Below are positions 25,901-31,825 of a stretch of DNA of 31,825 bases, piece after piece (position 1 is the stretch's first letter; each line of letters opens with the position of its first letter). Under the pieces are notes generated by a model that searched no databases, was not told the origin of the DNA, and saw only the letters and a program-made list of their open reading frames with translations. Source of the stretch: Bacillota bacterium (GTDB lineage: Bacteria > Bacillota > Bacilli > Paenibacillales > NBRC-103111); assembly GCA_023388055.1 (NCBI GenBank), contig JAEWGW010000039.1, positions 1-31,825 on the forward strand. Direction: 5' to 3'. The position numbers were made by a program, and so were the translations under genes.

Positions 25901-28391
25901 CTTGGACCTTGAAGGTATAGGAGGTTTTCTCCGCGAGCCCGCCTACGCTGTAGGAGGTCCCATACGTTTCCCCAAGGTTTGCTCCACTCCCGTCGGAGAT
26001 CCGGTACCCCTTAATACCTGAGCCTCCGGTATCCGATGCTGCATTCCAAGAAAAGTCAACCGATGCTTTTTTTGTCGCTGTCACCTTCAAGCCATCAGGC
26101 ACCGCGGGATTGTCCGTATCCGTATAAACGGGCGGAGTGAGCGGCTCTGTCCTTGCACCGTAGAGCAGGCCGCTGCCATTGGTGCCAACATACACCCGGC
26201 CGTGAACCTGTTTGTCTCCCGTCATAGCATTGGGATCATTGCCGGGGAAGGGCTCATCCACACTGGCTTTGACCCAGGTTTCCCCCATATCGTCGGAGCG
26301 GAATATGGCCTCCTTGGCATAACCCGCCACCTTCCCGTAGACGAATAGGGCCGGATTGAGCCTGCCGGGGGCATGTTTGCCGAAGCTGAACAGAAACGCT
26401 GTCTCTACCCCCGCAACCTTTGTGAAGCTTTTTCCCGTGTCGCTGGAACGGTAGAGTCCCTGTCCATTCAGGCTGACCCAGACCTCTCCCATAATTCCGG
26501 GTGCCGCCTCCACATTATGCCACGCACTGGATTGGGAAGGCAGAGCCCCACCAGGTGTCCAGGAGATGCCTCCATTGGTGGTGGTGTACATGCGCCCCGA
26601 TTTATCATACAGATAGAAGATACTGCCGTTCACCTTATCCGAGGAAAGCGGCTGATAATAGTTCCCGAACACATTATCACCGGACAATCCTCCCGACGGT
26701 GCTCCCACACCCCGCTGCCACGTAACCCCCCGGTCAAGGGTCACATACACATCACTGCGCTGGGGCATCCAGACGATGTTATCGGGATTGTTGGCGGATA
26801 CCGCCACTCTTCCTCCCTGAGCCTTTTGGTAAGGCAGTGTGGCGAATGCGGTATAATTTACGCCTCCATCCGGAGAATAGGCGCCGTTGCCCGGGCTCTC
26901 ACGGTTATCCCCGTTCCAGCCGTATGTTCCCACACGCACGACATATTCCGGATCGGTTACCTGCACATCGATGCCGGTAGTGGTCATCAGTCCGATGGCG
27001 CTGCTGCCCGTAAAATAAGTTGAGGCAGGAAAATCCGTCAGCGAAACATGATCAAACCCTCCGTTATCGGCAATACCGCTGTGCAGAATCGTCCTTCCCC
27101 CGGGAGGGCTTGTCAAATTGCTGACATTCACCGTGGACTCCAGGCCTTTGGCATAATTGGTCCATTCCGAGGGCGCCACCGTAATGTCGTCGGTCCGCCA
27201 AGGGTAATACCAGTCTGTAAACCACACCCGCTTGGAATTATAAGGGTCAATGAGAATGGAAGAGGTTTCCGAGGACCAATGCCAATTGGGCATCCACGGT
27301 GTGGTAATATTGCGGGTATAGGTCAGTTTTGTCCAGGTGGCGCCGCGGTCTGTGGAGCGGTAGATTGGATTGTTATGCTCTCCCATGCCACGCGCTGCCA
27401 TGATGACGTTCTTATCCGCATGGTCCACAGAGATGCCGACAAATATTTTTCCCGCTTCCCCTGGAGGTGTCAGATCCACCCAGTGATTCCCCTCCAGCCT
27501 GGCAATGCCTGAGCTATGGGTGACATACAAGTAACCATCCTCGTCGATAAGCGCCTTCTTAGGCTTTGACGGACTGCCGGTGAGAAGCGTCCATGTTGCT
27601 CCTGCATCCCGGCTGACATATACACCGGTATTGAAAGCGCCTGCATAAATGGTCCGACTGGGCTGTCCGTTCCCGCCTGTAGCCGGGTCAAAGGCAATAA
27701 AGGTAATTCCGCTGTTGGACGTATCGGCTAGTGCCGGGAAGGACGCTACCTTGCCCCAGGTTCCACTGTTTGCCGCTGCCGTACTCCGGAAGAGCCCTTT
27801 GGTCCGGGAGCCGTAATAAATCACATTCCCGTCATTGGGATCCACGGCGATCCGTTCCGTGATTTTGTTCACGCCGTTGGCATTCATGGGGACATCCGCC
27901 CCGCCAGCCTTCAGATTGGTTCTGGTCCAGGTTTCTCCCCTGTCCGCAGATTTATAAATATCGCTGGGCGACCAGTAATCATACTTGCCTAGTGCTGCAT
28001 AAAGAATGTCGGGATTGCTGGGGTCGATGGCCATACTGTCTACCCCGTACAAATTCACCTCACTGCGGTCGGCAAACCCGACCAGCTGTCTCCAGGTTTT
28101 CTCCGCCTCATTCCAGCGGTACATGCCGCCCACATCCGTCCGGATGTAAACCAGATCCGGCTCGGCAGGGTGGATGACCATCCCGGTCACAAACCCGCCC
28201 CCGCCAATGGGGACGCCACTCCATTCATAGGGATCCTGCGCTACAGAGCCTTGGGCATAAGCAGGCCTGCTCCCTCCGGAAAAAGGAGCTACGCCTCCGC
28301 AAATCAGAACAAATGCCAAAAGCCATACCGTCAAACGGTGAGTGCCCTTCCAACCGCGCCTTTCATGCATCCGTTCCCTTCTCCATCTCAT
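22974..28391 (-). CDS. Secreted GH74 xyloglucanase-like multidomain SLH protein
   Basis: An 1805-residue cell-surface enzyme. A signal peptide (about 20-46, WLLAFVLICGGVAPF, cut near AYA) leads to a family 74-like twin propeller (about 55-750) with repeated Asp-box motifs (SADRGETW, STDRGATW). Likely catalytic acids are Asp86 in RTDVGGMYRW and Asp442 in IADNGGFDH. Then come two FnIII domains (about 760-845 and 855-950), a golvesin/Xly-type beta domain (about 954-1085), an Ig-like domain (about 1107-1195), a Big_2-like domain (about 1197-1290), a third FnIII (about 1297-1385), a beta-rich segment, and three SLH domains from 1625 to the end. It should cut xyloglucan while attached to the wall polymer. 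The two acids are 356 residues apart, fewer than I recall for well-studied GH74 enzymes, so specificity may differ. GGAGGG precedes the ATG at 28391; an ATG at 28454 has no such site. Confidence 0.88.
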   Translation of the reverse strand: MRWRRERMHERRGWKGTHRLTVWLLAFVLICGGVAPFSGGSRPAYAQGSVAQDPYEWSGVPIGGGGFVTGMVIHPAEPDLVYIRTDVGGMYRWNEAEKTWRQLVGFADRSEVNLYGVDSMAIDPSNPDILYAALGKYDYWSPSDIYKSADRGETWTRTNLKAGGADVPMNANGVNKITERIAVDPNDGNVIYYGSRTKGLFRSTAAANSGTWGKVASFPALADTSNSGITFIAFDPATGGNGQPSRTIYAGAFNTGVYVSRDAGATWTLLTGSPSKPKKALIDEDGYLYVTHSSGIARLEGNHWVDLTPPGEAGKIFVGISVDHADKNVIMAARGMGEHNNPIYRSTDRGATWTKLTYTRNITTPWMPNWHWSSETSSILIDPYNSKRVWFTDWYYPWRTDDITVAPSEWTNYAKGLESTVNVSNLTSPPGGRTILHSGIADNGGFDHVSLTDFPASTYFTGSSAIGLMTTTGIDVQVTDPEYVVRVGTYGWNGDNRESPGNGAYSPDGGVNYTAFATLPYQKAQGGRVAVSANNPDNIVWMPQRSDVYVTLDRGVTWQRGVGAPSGGLSGDNVFGNYYQPLSSDKVNGSIFYLYDKSGRMYTTTNGGISWTPGGALPSQSSAWHNVEAAPGIMGEVWVSLNGQGLYRSSDTGKSFTKVAGVETAFLFSFGKHAPGRLNPALFVYGKVAGYAKEAIFRSDDMGETWVKASVDEPFPGNDPNAMTGDKQVHGRVYVGTNGSGLLYGARTEPLTPPVYTDTDNPAVPDGLKVTATKKASVDFSWNAASDTGGSGIKGYRISDGSGANLGETYGTSYSVGGLAEKTSYTFKVQAMDYAGNLSGFSAVLIATTAEAADTTPPSTPQGLHAVQSTAVKVALAWEPNQEADLLGYNLYRSETPNFEPSEANRIGTMLTANQFTDWSGIKENTAYYYKLQAADINRLMSGVSAELAVRTPPDRRVELIVDNLDSGFTSDGGWSVSQYTTSRFGLNYFHDNNVAGKWAKWTPYVTQAGEYNVYMLWNSPGSRGYNIPLEIAYDGGKDNSIRIHQNSVDNMWVYLGTYKLAPGTGQYVKLTTNGTDITIADAVKFSLAASDPYGATHENKATAGDAAPPVIKLDQTDGTVTGLVYGVSGRTNKGALLKVRLNGTEIPTPYSSNYVNSFRVKLPLQEGPNQVQIDAVERGGQTFSAVLSLQAVIPPIPAASVTIDTYGMPAVIQAGDQFRLWAAVHPEDASDKTIQFATSNPAVATVTEAVYQPNDGKTQVLVTAVSPGQAVVTATSTDGQWTDELGIRVEGPVQPGETDITPPGEVTDAAVAAGDGQLTLTWSDPPDEDLASVRIIREIPGPSVTEAVYVPAGQRSTVITGLNNGISYTYRISTRDQEGNLSSGITVTGIPKASVVYSGGSSSSSAETGKAADSVNQGKLALTVTPDTGGATRLMLRETDIRKALEQAAGLSGIVDIAFTSTGQPLQNLEVEWPAHVTSQGEAVKIKAIRIHAAALASVTVPVELLAVPGESGGAVKLQITKTSGAGGGGKAPAMLNGADTYDIALTLNGKPVSNLGTSKVKVELDYTLKPGEDSHQVVVYTWSDQAGTPMVLKNSRYDPAAKSIQFQPQQFGTYAAVHHGVSFTDLTGFGWAQEGIEALAAREAVSGIGGGQFHPEGQVTRAEFVTMLMNTFDLTRGEAKSTLKDVEPGSWYSAALASAQELGIVQGREDGSFGIHEEISREDMAVVLYRVIRQLEGGLKQEGPSGAFADEQELAGYAREAVHFLKQAGIVDGVGEGRFAPHEVSSRAQAAVMIYRLYQRMLP

Positions 28392-28452
28392 GAATGCTAA
28401 CTCCCTCCCAGTTTCAGCTGCAACTCTTATCAGCATGATGAGTGCATGTTCC

Positions 28453-28481
28453 ATTATAGGAAATTAGCGGAGGCGCTTACA
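28453..28481 (-). promoter_or_regulatory. Promoter -10 and candidate cre site before the GH74 gene
   Basis: A minus-strand TATAAT lies at 28458-28453. Fourteen bases at 28468-28481 (CGGAGGCGCTTACA on plus) match 11 of 14 positions of an ideal CcpA box TGTAAGCGCTTACA and cover the -35 area. No good -35 is seen. Carbon catabolite repression is inferred. Confidence 0.45.
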
Positions 28482-28563
28482 GATGACAAACCTTCAATTT
28501 CTGGTGGATTCCTATAGAGGCTGTGTATCCCCAGAATACTCCACGAAAGAATCCGCAAAAAAA

Positions 28564-28586
28564 GACCTGCTCCGTAAGAGCAAGTC
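28564..28586 (-). terminator. Terminator of the response regulator gene
   Basis: On the minus strand GACTTGCTC and GAGCAGGTC form a 9-bp stem (one mismatch) around a 5-nt loop, followed by seven T residues. It lies about 30 bp after the stop at 28615. Confidence 0.85.
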
Positions 28587-28614
28587 CCCGATAACAAGCT
28601 ACTGCAAGCACCCG

Positions 28615-30231
28615 TTAATTAATGCTGTCCCGGTAAACACTGGGCGTAACGCCAGCTATTTTTTTGAACCACTTCGTAAAATAACTGGGATCGGCATAAC
28701 CTACTGCATAACAAATATCGTACAGCTTGTTCCGGGGGTTGCGCAGCAGCTCCTTTGCCCGTTCCATCCTGACCTGGGTCAAATAATCATTGACCGTTCT
28801 CCCGGTCTCCTGCTTGTACAGCAGGCAGACATAGGTAGGCGTCAAGAATACATCCCGGCCAATATCGGTGACTGTAATATTTTCCGCATAACGGGCGTTG
28901 ATGATCGCCTGCACCCGTTCCACCAGATTACCGGACTTTCCATTCCGCCGCTCCCAAATCAAGGCACACCGTTCCGAAAGAAGCTGCTCCAGGGTGCGGT
29001 GAAGCTCCTCAATCGTTTCCTGCCTGGCCAATATCTCCCAAACGGGAGACTCTTGCGCATACGTGCCTTGGATCCCAAGCTCCAATAGCAGCTGGTCAGC
29101 CAGAAGCGCCAGCTGCAGGCTAAGATTGCGGATATAGTCTGCCCCACTTCTCCAGCTCTTGGCCAACTGGCCAAACATACAATCCAGCTCGCCCTGCAGC
29201 CGTTCCGCATCCCCCGCCTTCATCAGAACCGTAAGCCGCTCGATTCGCGTGTGGTCCACCCGAAAAACCTGTTCCTCGGAAGGGTCAGGACTGTTCATGG
29301 TAATGATGCGGTTTTTGCCTAAATACCATTTCCGTTCCGCTGCCTCACGGGCTTGAGCGTAAGAGTGGCTGATATGTCCCAACCCCTTGCTCCGTTCCCC
29401 CACACCGATGGTAACCGTCACAGCCAGCCAACGCTCCAGGTTATACCGGATGGCTTCGGCTAACACCAGCAGCCGTTCCTCGCTATGTCCCTTGCTCTCC
29501 AAACGGAGAATACAAGCCAATTCCCCGCTCCGCACCTCTAAGGCATATCCACCGCCCATGTCCAGATCCATAAGCTCCTGGCAAACATTGACTGCGGCAT
29601 ATATCAGCAGCTGCCTGTCCCGTTCATTGCGGGAAGCCAGGGTTTCCGCATAATCATCTACAGTGATGACCAATACTGCATAATCTGCCGACACCGGCAG
29701 GTTGAGCTCCAGAAAAGTGATACGCTCCTGCATCAATCCGGGAGACAGCCTCTGCCCCAGAAGTGCATACAAGAACCGTTCCCGCAGAAGCGGCAGACTT
29801 TCCCTCAGCTTCACCTGCATGTCCCGGGCCACCTGCAGCTGTTTGTCCTGCTCTGCCAGCTCCACGGTAATCCGCCTCACCACTTGGCGAAGCTCACGCA
29901 GATTGACGGGTTTAAAAATATAATCCACCGCATTCAGCTGCAAGGCTGACTTCAGATAATCCGCCACAGTGTGCTCACTGACAAAAACAATTTTAATGCG
30001 GGGGTAACATTCCCTCAGCCGCCGGGATAATTCAATTCCATCCAACTGACGCAGCCGCACATCCGTAAATACGATATCCGGTTTCAGGCGCTCCGCCTCT
30101 TGTAGAGCTGACTCCCCATCCTCAGCCTCCCCCGCCACCTCAATGCCGTATGCACTCCAATTCAAATAATGGCGAAGACCGTAGCGCACCCTGGGCTCAT
30201 TATCTACAATCAACAGCTTGTACATGGGCAT
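28615..30231 (-). CDS. YesN-type response regulator with AraC DNA-binding domain
   Basis: A 538-residue two-component response regulator. The receiver domain (about 1-125) shows LLIVDNEP, phospho-acceptor Asp57 in DIVFTDVRL, Ser in FVSEHT and Lys in IFKPVNL; the first acidic pair reads Asp10-Asn11 instead of Asp-Asp. A linker of about 300 residues follows and a C-terminal AraC double helix-turn-helix (about 435-535) holds ITVTDIGRDVFLTPTYVCLL and LYDICYAVGYADPSYFTKWF. Start MPMYKLL at 30231 follows GGGAG by 10 bases; the frame continues upstream without a ribosome site and MYKLL two codons on is an alternative. No histidine kinase gene is adjacent, so it is an orphan here. It sits next to the GH74 gene, a plausible target. 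Confidence 0.92.
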   Translation of the reverse strand: MPMYKLLIVDNEPRVRYGLRHYLNWSAYGIEVAGEAEDGESALQEAERLKPDIVFTDVRLRQLDGIELSRRLRECYPRIKIVFVSEHTVADYLKSALQLNAVDYIFKPVNLRELRQVVRRITVELAEQDKQLQVARDMQVKLRESLPLLRERFLYALLGQRLSPGLMQERITFLELNLPVSADYAVLVITVDDYAETLASRNERDRQLLIYAAVNVCQELMDLDMGGGYALEVRSGELACILRLESKGHSEERLLVLAEAIRYNLERWLAVTVTIGVGERSKGLGHISHSYAQAREAAERKWYLGKNRIITMNSPDPSEEQVFRVDHTRIERLTVLMKAGDAERLQGELDCMFGQLAKSWRSGADYIRNLSLQLALLADQLLLELGIQGTYAQESPVWEILARQETIEELHRTLEQLLSERCALIWERRNGKSGNLVERVQAIINARYAENITVTDIGRDVFLTPTYVCLLYKQETGRTVNDYLTQVRMERAKELLRNPRNKLYDICYAVGYADPSYFTKWFKKIAGVTPSVYRDSIN

Positions 30232-30243
30232 TGTCCCCGCTCT

Positions 30244-30268
30244 CCCGTATTTCCTTTTATTATACGGG
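30244..30268 (-). promoter_or_regulatory. -10 box and inverted repeat in the response regulator leader
   Basis: A TATAAT lies at 30264-30259 on the minus strand without a clear -35. CCCGTAT and ATACGGG (30268-30262 and 30250-30244) form a perfect 7-bp inverted repeat with an 11-nt loop. The second arm covers the start of the ribosome site, so the structure could be an operator or could mask translation. Confidence 0.4.
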
Positions 30269-30374
30269 AAGAAGCAGGAGCCTGCAGGAAAATGGCGGAT
30301 CATTTTATACGAAAGTGCCGAATCCGCCCCGGCATTTTGACTTCTGGCGATGGCCGCCAGGCCATGGGTGATTC
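30269..30374. other. Spacer with flank shared with element B
   Basis: About thirty bases from 30340 (starting TTCTGGCGATGG) match the region before element B at 24 of 30 positions, with a 1-nt length difference just before the TAACG motif. No gene is visible. Confidence 0.55.
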
Positions 30375-30557
30375 TAACGAATATCAGAAGCCTTATTTCG
30401 CTAAAACAGACGGTTTCGAGCATCTAACGAACATGAGCCACCTTATTTCCTTCTAATAGCACCAATTTGAACCGGTTATCACGAAATAAGCTTCCACAGA
30501 TTCGTTAGAACAGAAACAGGGGGCGAACGGACGATATAACGTTGCTGAGATTCGTTA
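30375..30557. repeat. 183-bp dyad-symmetric intergenic element, copy C
   Basis: Direct TAACG motifs start at 30375 and 30425, and inverted CGTTA motifs end at 30507 and 30557. All four continue as TAACGAA (TAT, CAT, TCT, TCT variants) and three have CTTATTTC or GTTAT about 12 bases later, the fourth CTTATTTC. The layout equals copies A and B to the base. It lies upstream of the response regulator and next to the tRNA fragment. Function unknown. Confidence 0.85.
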
Positions 30558-30605
30558 AAATCCTGTAGCCATTGTTAAAAAACCGGAGCTAATGAAGTCG
30601 CCTGG

Positions 30606-30671
30606 GTCCACTGGAACCCGGATCCAGCGCGTCTGCCAATTCCGCCACAACCGCATATGAAGTTAGAGTGG
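30606..30671 (-). pseudogene. Truncated duplicate of tRNA-Leu (5' half)
   Basis: This stretch matches 31116-31181 almost base for base at an offset of 510, covering the 5' acceptor strand, D arm and anticodon arm of the real tRNA-Leu plus about 17 bp of its upstream flank. The variable arm, T arm and 3' acceptor strand are missing. The anticodon loop changed from TTCAGGT to TCCGGGT, losing T33 and the CAG anticodon, and the 5' acceptor reads GCGGTTG instead of GCGGTCG. It cannot make a functional tRNA. Confidence 0.85.
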
Positions 30672-30711
30672 AAGGTTCGATCAAAAAAATTGCATGAACG
30701 AATTCTTTCTC

Positions 30712-30981
30712 TTATTTCGAGCAAATCCACAAGAAAATCCAGGATAGCGGCATCAATATATCCGGAATCGAAGTAATTGAATTATTAGGATGGATATTTT
30801 TATTAACGACCATTTCCCGTAGATGGTTAATGCCGGCTAAAATAAATAATGGTGTTACCAGGACAATTGTAGCAAGCCAGAATTCCTTGCCGTACCAAAT
30901 GCACATGATTCCAGCAATGGCAAAACCAAGTTCAGCATAACCAAGCTCTTTCTGAAATGGACTGCCTTTTGGCGTTATACT
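30712..30981 (-). pseudogene. N-terminally truncated small membrane protein gene
   Basis: The minus frame is open from 30981 (after a TGA at 30984-30982) to a TAA at 30712 and reads GSPFQKELGYAELGFAIAG, then FWLATIVLVTPLFILAGINH and ILMPLSWIFLWICSK, with about three hydrophobic helices. From memory it resembles the C-terminal two thirds of DUF6790-type membrane proteins, with the first helix missing. No start codon with a ribosome site precedes the conserved part. Likely a decayed fragment; it might still be translated from the ATG at 30906. Confidence 0.5.
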
Positions 30982-31020
30982 TCATGTTAGTAAGCGCCCG
31001 ATCCTGCAGGGTATGAAAAA

Positions 31021-31063
31021 GAGGCTATCCCTCAGTCATCTTCATGACTTTTGGGATAGCCTC
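31021..31063 (-). terminator. Terminator of the rRNA-tRNA operon
   Basis: GAGGCTATCCC (31021-31031) and GGGATAGCCTC (31053-31063) form a perfect 11-bp stem, extended by AGTCAT/ATGACT, followed on the minus strand by TTTTTC. It lies just after the last tRNA gene. Confidence 0.92.
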
Positions 31064-31079
31064 TTCTGCTGTGCTTTAG

Positions 31080-31164
31080 TGCGGTCGAGAGGACTCGAAC
31101 CTCCACGGAGTATTAGTCCACTGGAACCTGAATCCAGCGCGTCTGCCAATTCCGCCACGACCGC
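31080..31164 (-). tRNA. tRNA-Leu (CAG)
   Basis: Acceptor GCGGTCG pairs with CGACCGC. Anticodon stem CTGGA/TCCAG closes the loop TTCAGGT, giving CAG. A long variable arm marks a class II tRNA. The genome does not encode CCA here (ACTA follows the stem). Confidence 0.95.
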
Positions 31165-31178
31165 ATATGAAGTTAAAA

Positions 31179-31255
31179 TGGCGGAGCCGACGAGATTCGA
31201 ACTCGCGGTCTCCTGCGTGACAGGCAGGCATGTTAGGCCTCTACACCACGGCTCC
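31179..31255 (-). tRNA. tRNA-Asp (GTC)
   Basis: Acceptor GGAGCCG pairs with CGGCTCC, then discriminator G and an encoded CCA. Anticodon stem CCTGC/GCAGG closes the loop CTGTCAC, giving GTC. Confidence 0.95.
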
Positions 31256-31276
31256 GCAGTAAAAAAGGTAATTCAA

Positions 31277-31350
<74 letters not shown>

Positions 31351-31360
31351 TCGTAAAATA

Positions 31361-31435
31361 TGGTGAACGCTAACGGGTTCGAACCGCTGACCCCCACCCT
31401 GTCAAGGTGGTGCTCTCCCAGCTGAGCTAAGCGTT
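31361..31435 (-). tRNA. tRNA-Val (GAC)
   Basis: Acceptor GAACGCT pairs with AGCGTTC, then A and an encoded CCA. Anticodon stem CCACC/GGTGG closes the loop TTGACAG, giving GAC. Confidence 0.95.
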
Positions 31436-31442
31436 CAAAAAA

Positions 31443-31517
31443 TGGTGACCCGTAGGGGATTCGAACCCCTGTTACCTCCGTGAAAGGGAGGTGTCTTAAC
31501 CCCTTGACCAACGGGCC
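31443..31517 (-). tRNA. tRNA-Glu (TTC)
   Basis: Acceptor GGCCCGT pairs with ACGGGTC (one G-U), then A and an encoded CCA. Anticodon stem CCTCC/GGAGG closes the loop CTTTCAC, giving TTC. Confidence 0.95.
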
Positions 31518-31526
31518 ATCTATGTA

Positions 31527-31599
31527 TGGAGCCTAGGGGGATCGAACCCCTGACCTCATCGCTGCCAGCGATGCGCTCTCCCAGCTGAGCTAAGGCCCC
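31527..31599 (-). tRNA. tRNA-Ala (GGC)
   Basis: Acceptor GGGGCCT pairs with AGGCTCC and contains the G3-U70 pair that identifies alanine tRNAs. Anticodon stem CATCG/CGATG closes the loop CTGGCAG, giving GGC. CCA is not encoded. Confidence 0.95.
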
Positions 31600-31711
31600 A
31601 TGTAAAGCATAGAGCTTGCGCCCTGAAAACCGGATGCGAAACGAGGTCACCGACACCTCATGATCTAAACCAACTGCTTACGAAGGGAGTGTAGCTTTCG
31701 CCACTCTCGTA
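31600..31711 (-). other. 23S-tRNA spacer without 5S rRNA
   Basis: About 110 bp between the 23S 3' end and tRNA-Ala. A hairpin TACGA...GAGTG / CACTC...TCGTA at 31679-31711 sits at the 23S 3' end and may be a processing site. No 5S rRNA sequence is present here, nor between the last tRNA and the terminator. Confidence 0.7.
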
Positions 31712-31825
31712 GGTTAAGCCCTCGACCGATTAGTATTCGTCAGCTCCATGCATTGCTGCACTTCCACCCCGAACCTATCTACCTCGTCGTCTTCAAGGGG
31801 TCTTACTAGATTGGGAAATCTCATC
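31712..31825 (-). rRNA. 23S ribosomal RNA, 3' end (partial)
   Basis: The reverse complement ends in CGAGGGCTTAACC, preceded by GAGCTGACGAATACTAATCG and GATGAGATTTCCCAATCTAG, the conserved last part of bacterial 23S rRNA. The gene continues beyond the window. The exact 3' base is an estimate by comparison with B. subtilis. Confidence 0.93.

Overview
The window looks like chromosome of a Gram-positive, moderately high-GC Bacillota species, most likely Paenibacillus or a close relative. Supporting signs are strong GGAGG-type ribosome binding sites, Bacillus-like promoters, two large SLH-anchored surface proteins, several YesN/AraC-type regulators, a hemicellulose-degradation gene set, and the 3' end of a 23S rRNA gene followed by a tRNA cluster. 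No organism name can be proven from the sequence alone.

Layout: 1-120 holds the end of an unidentified, probably insertion-sequence-derived, unit. 190-783 (-) is rubrerythrin. 1017-3029 (+) is a cytosolic rhamnogalacturonan-acetylesterase-like SGNH hydrolase with a degenerate SLH-like tail. 3087-10289 (-) is a hemicellulose block read right to left: two GH43 glycosidases behind a XylR-type operator, then a membrane-bound AraC-type sensor/regulator translationally coupled to a sugar-binding protein that lacks a lipobox. 10660-15048 (+) is a 1462-residue SLH-anchored protein with about eight tandem Ig-like modules. 15413-19128 (-) is a MoxR / DUF58 / DUF4129 operon whose last member lacks a transglutaminase domain. 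19356-20141 (+) is an AraC regulator; 20475-21753 (+) is an autoregulated PadR regulator with a metallo-beta-lactamase-fold hydrolase; 21758-22774 (-) is an aldo/keto reductase with iron-sulfur cysteines. 22974-28391 (-) is a secreted GH74 xyloglucanase-like enzyme with FnIII, Ig, golvesin-like and C-terminal SLH domains. 28615-30231 (-) is an orphan YesN-type response regulator. 30606-31600 holds a truncated tRNA-Leu copy, a truncated membrane-protein gene, and genes for tRNA-Leu, Asp, fMet, Val, Glu and Ala. The window ends inside 23S rRNA.

Biologically the region reads as plant cell-wall (xylan, xyloglucan, pectin) use: GH74 and the SLH proteins at the surface, GH43 enzymes and the acetylesterase inside the cell on imported oligosaccharides, with AraC/YesN and XylR-type control. 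No sugar permease genes are present.

The most unusual feature is a dispersed intergenic element found three times (about 15.1, 20.2 and 30.4 kb). Each copy is exactly 183 bp between its outermost motifs and has the rigid layout TAACG, 45 nt, TAACG, 73 nt, CGTTA, 45 nt, CGTTA: two direct motifs 50 bp apart, mirrored by two inverted ones. The copies diverge strongly in sequence but keep the spacing to the base.
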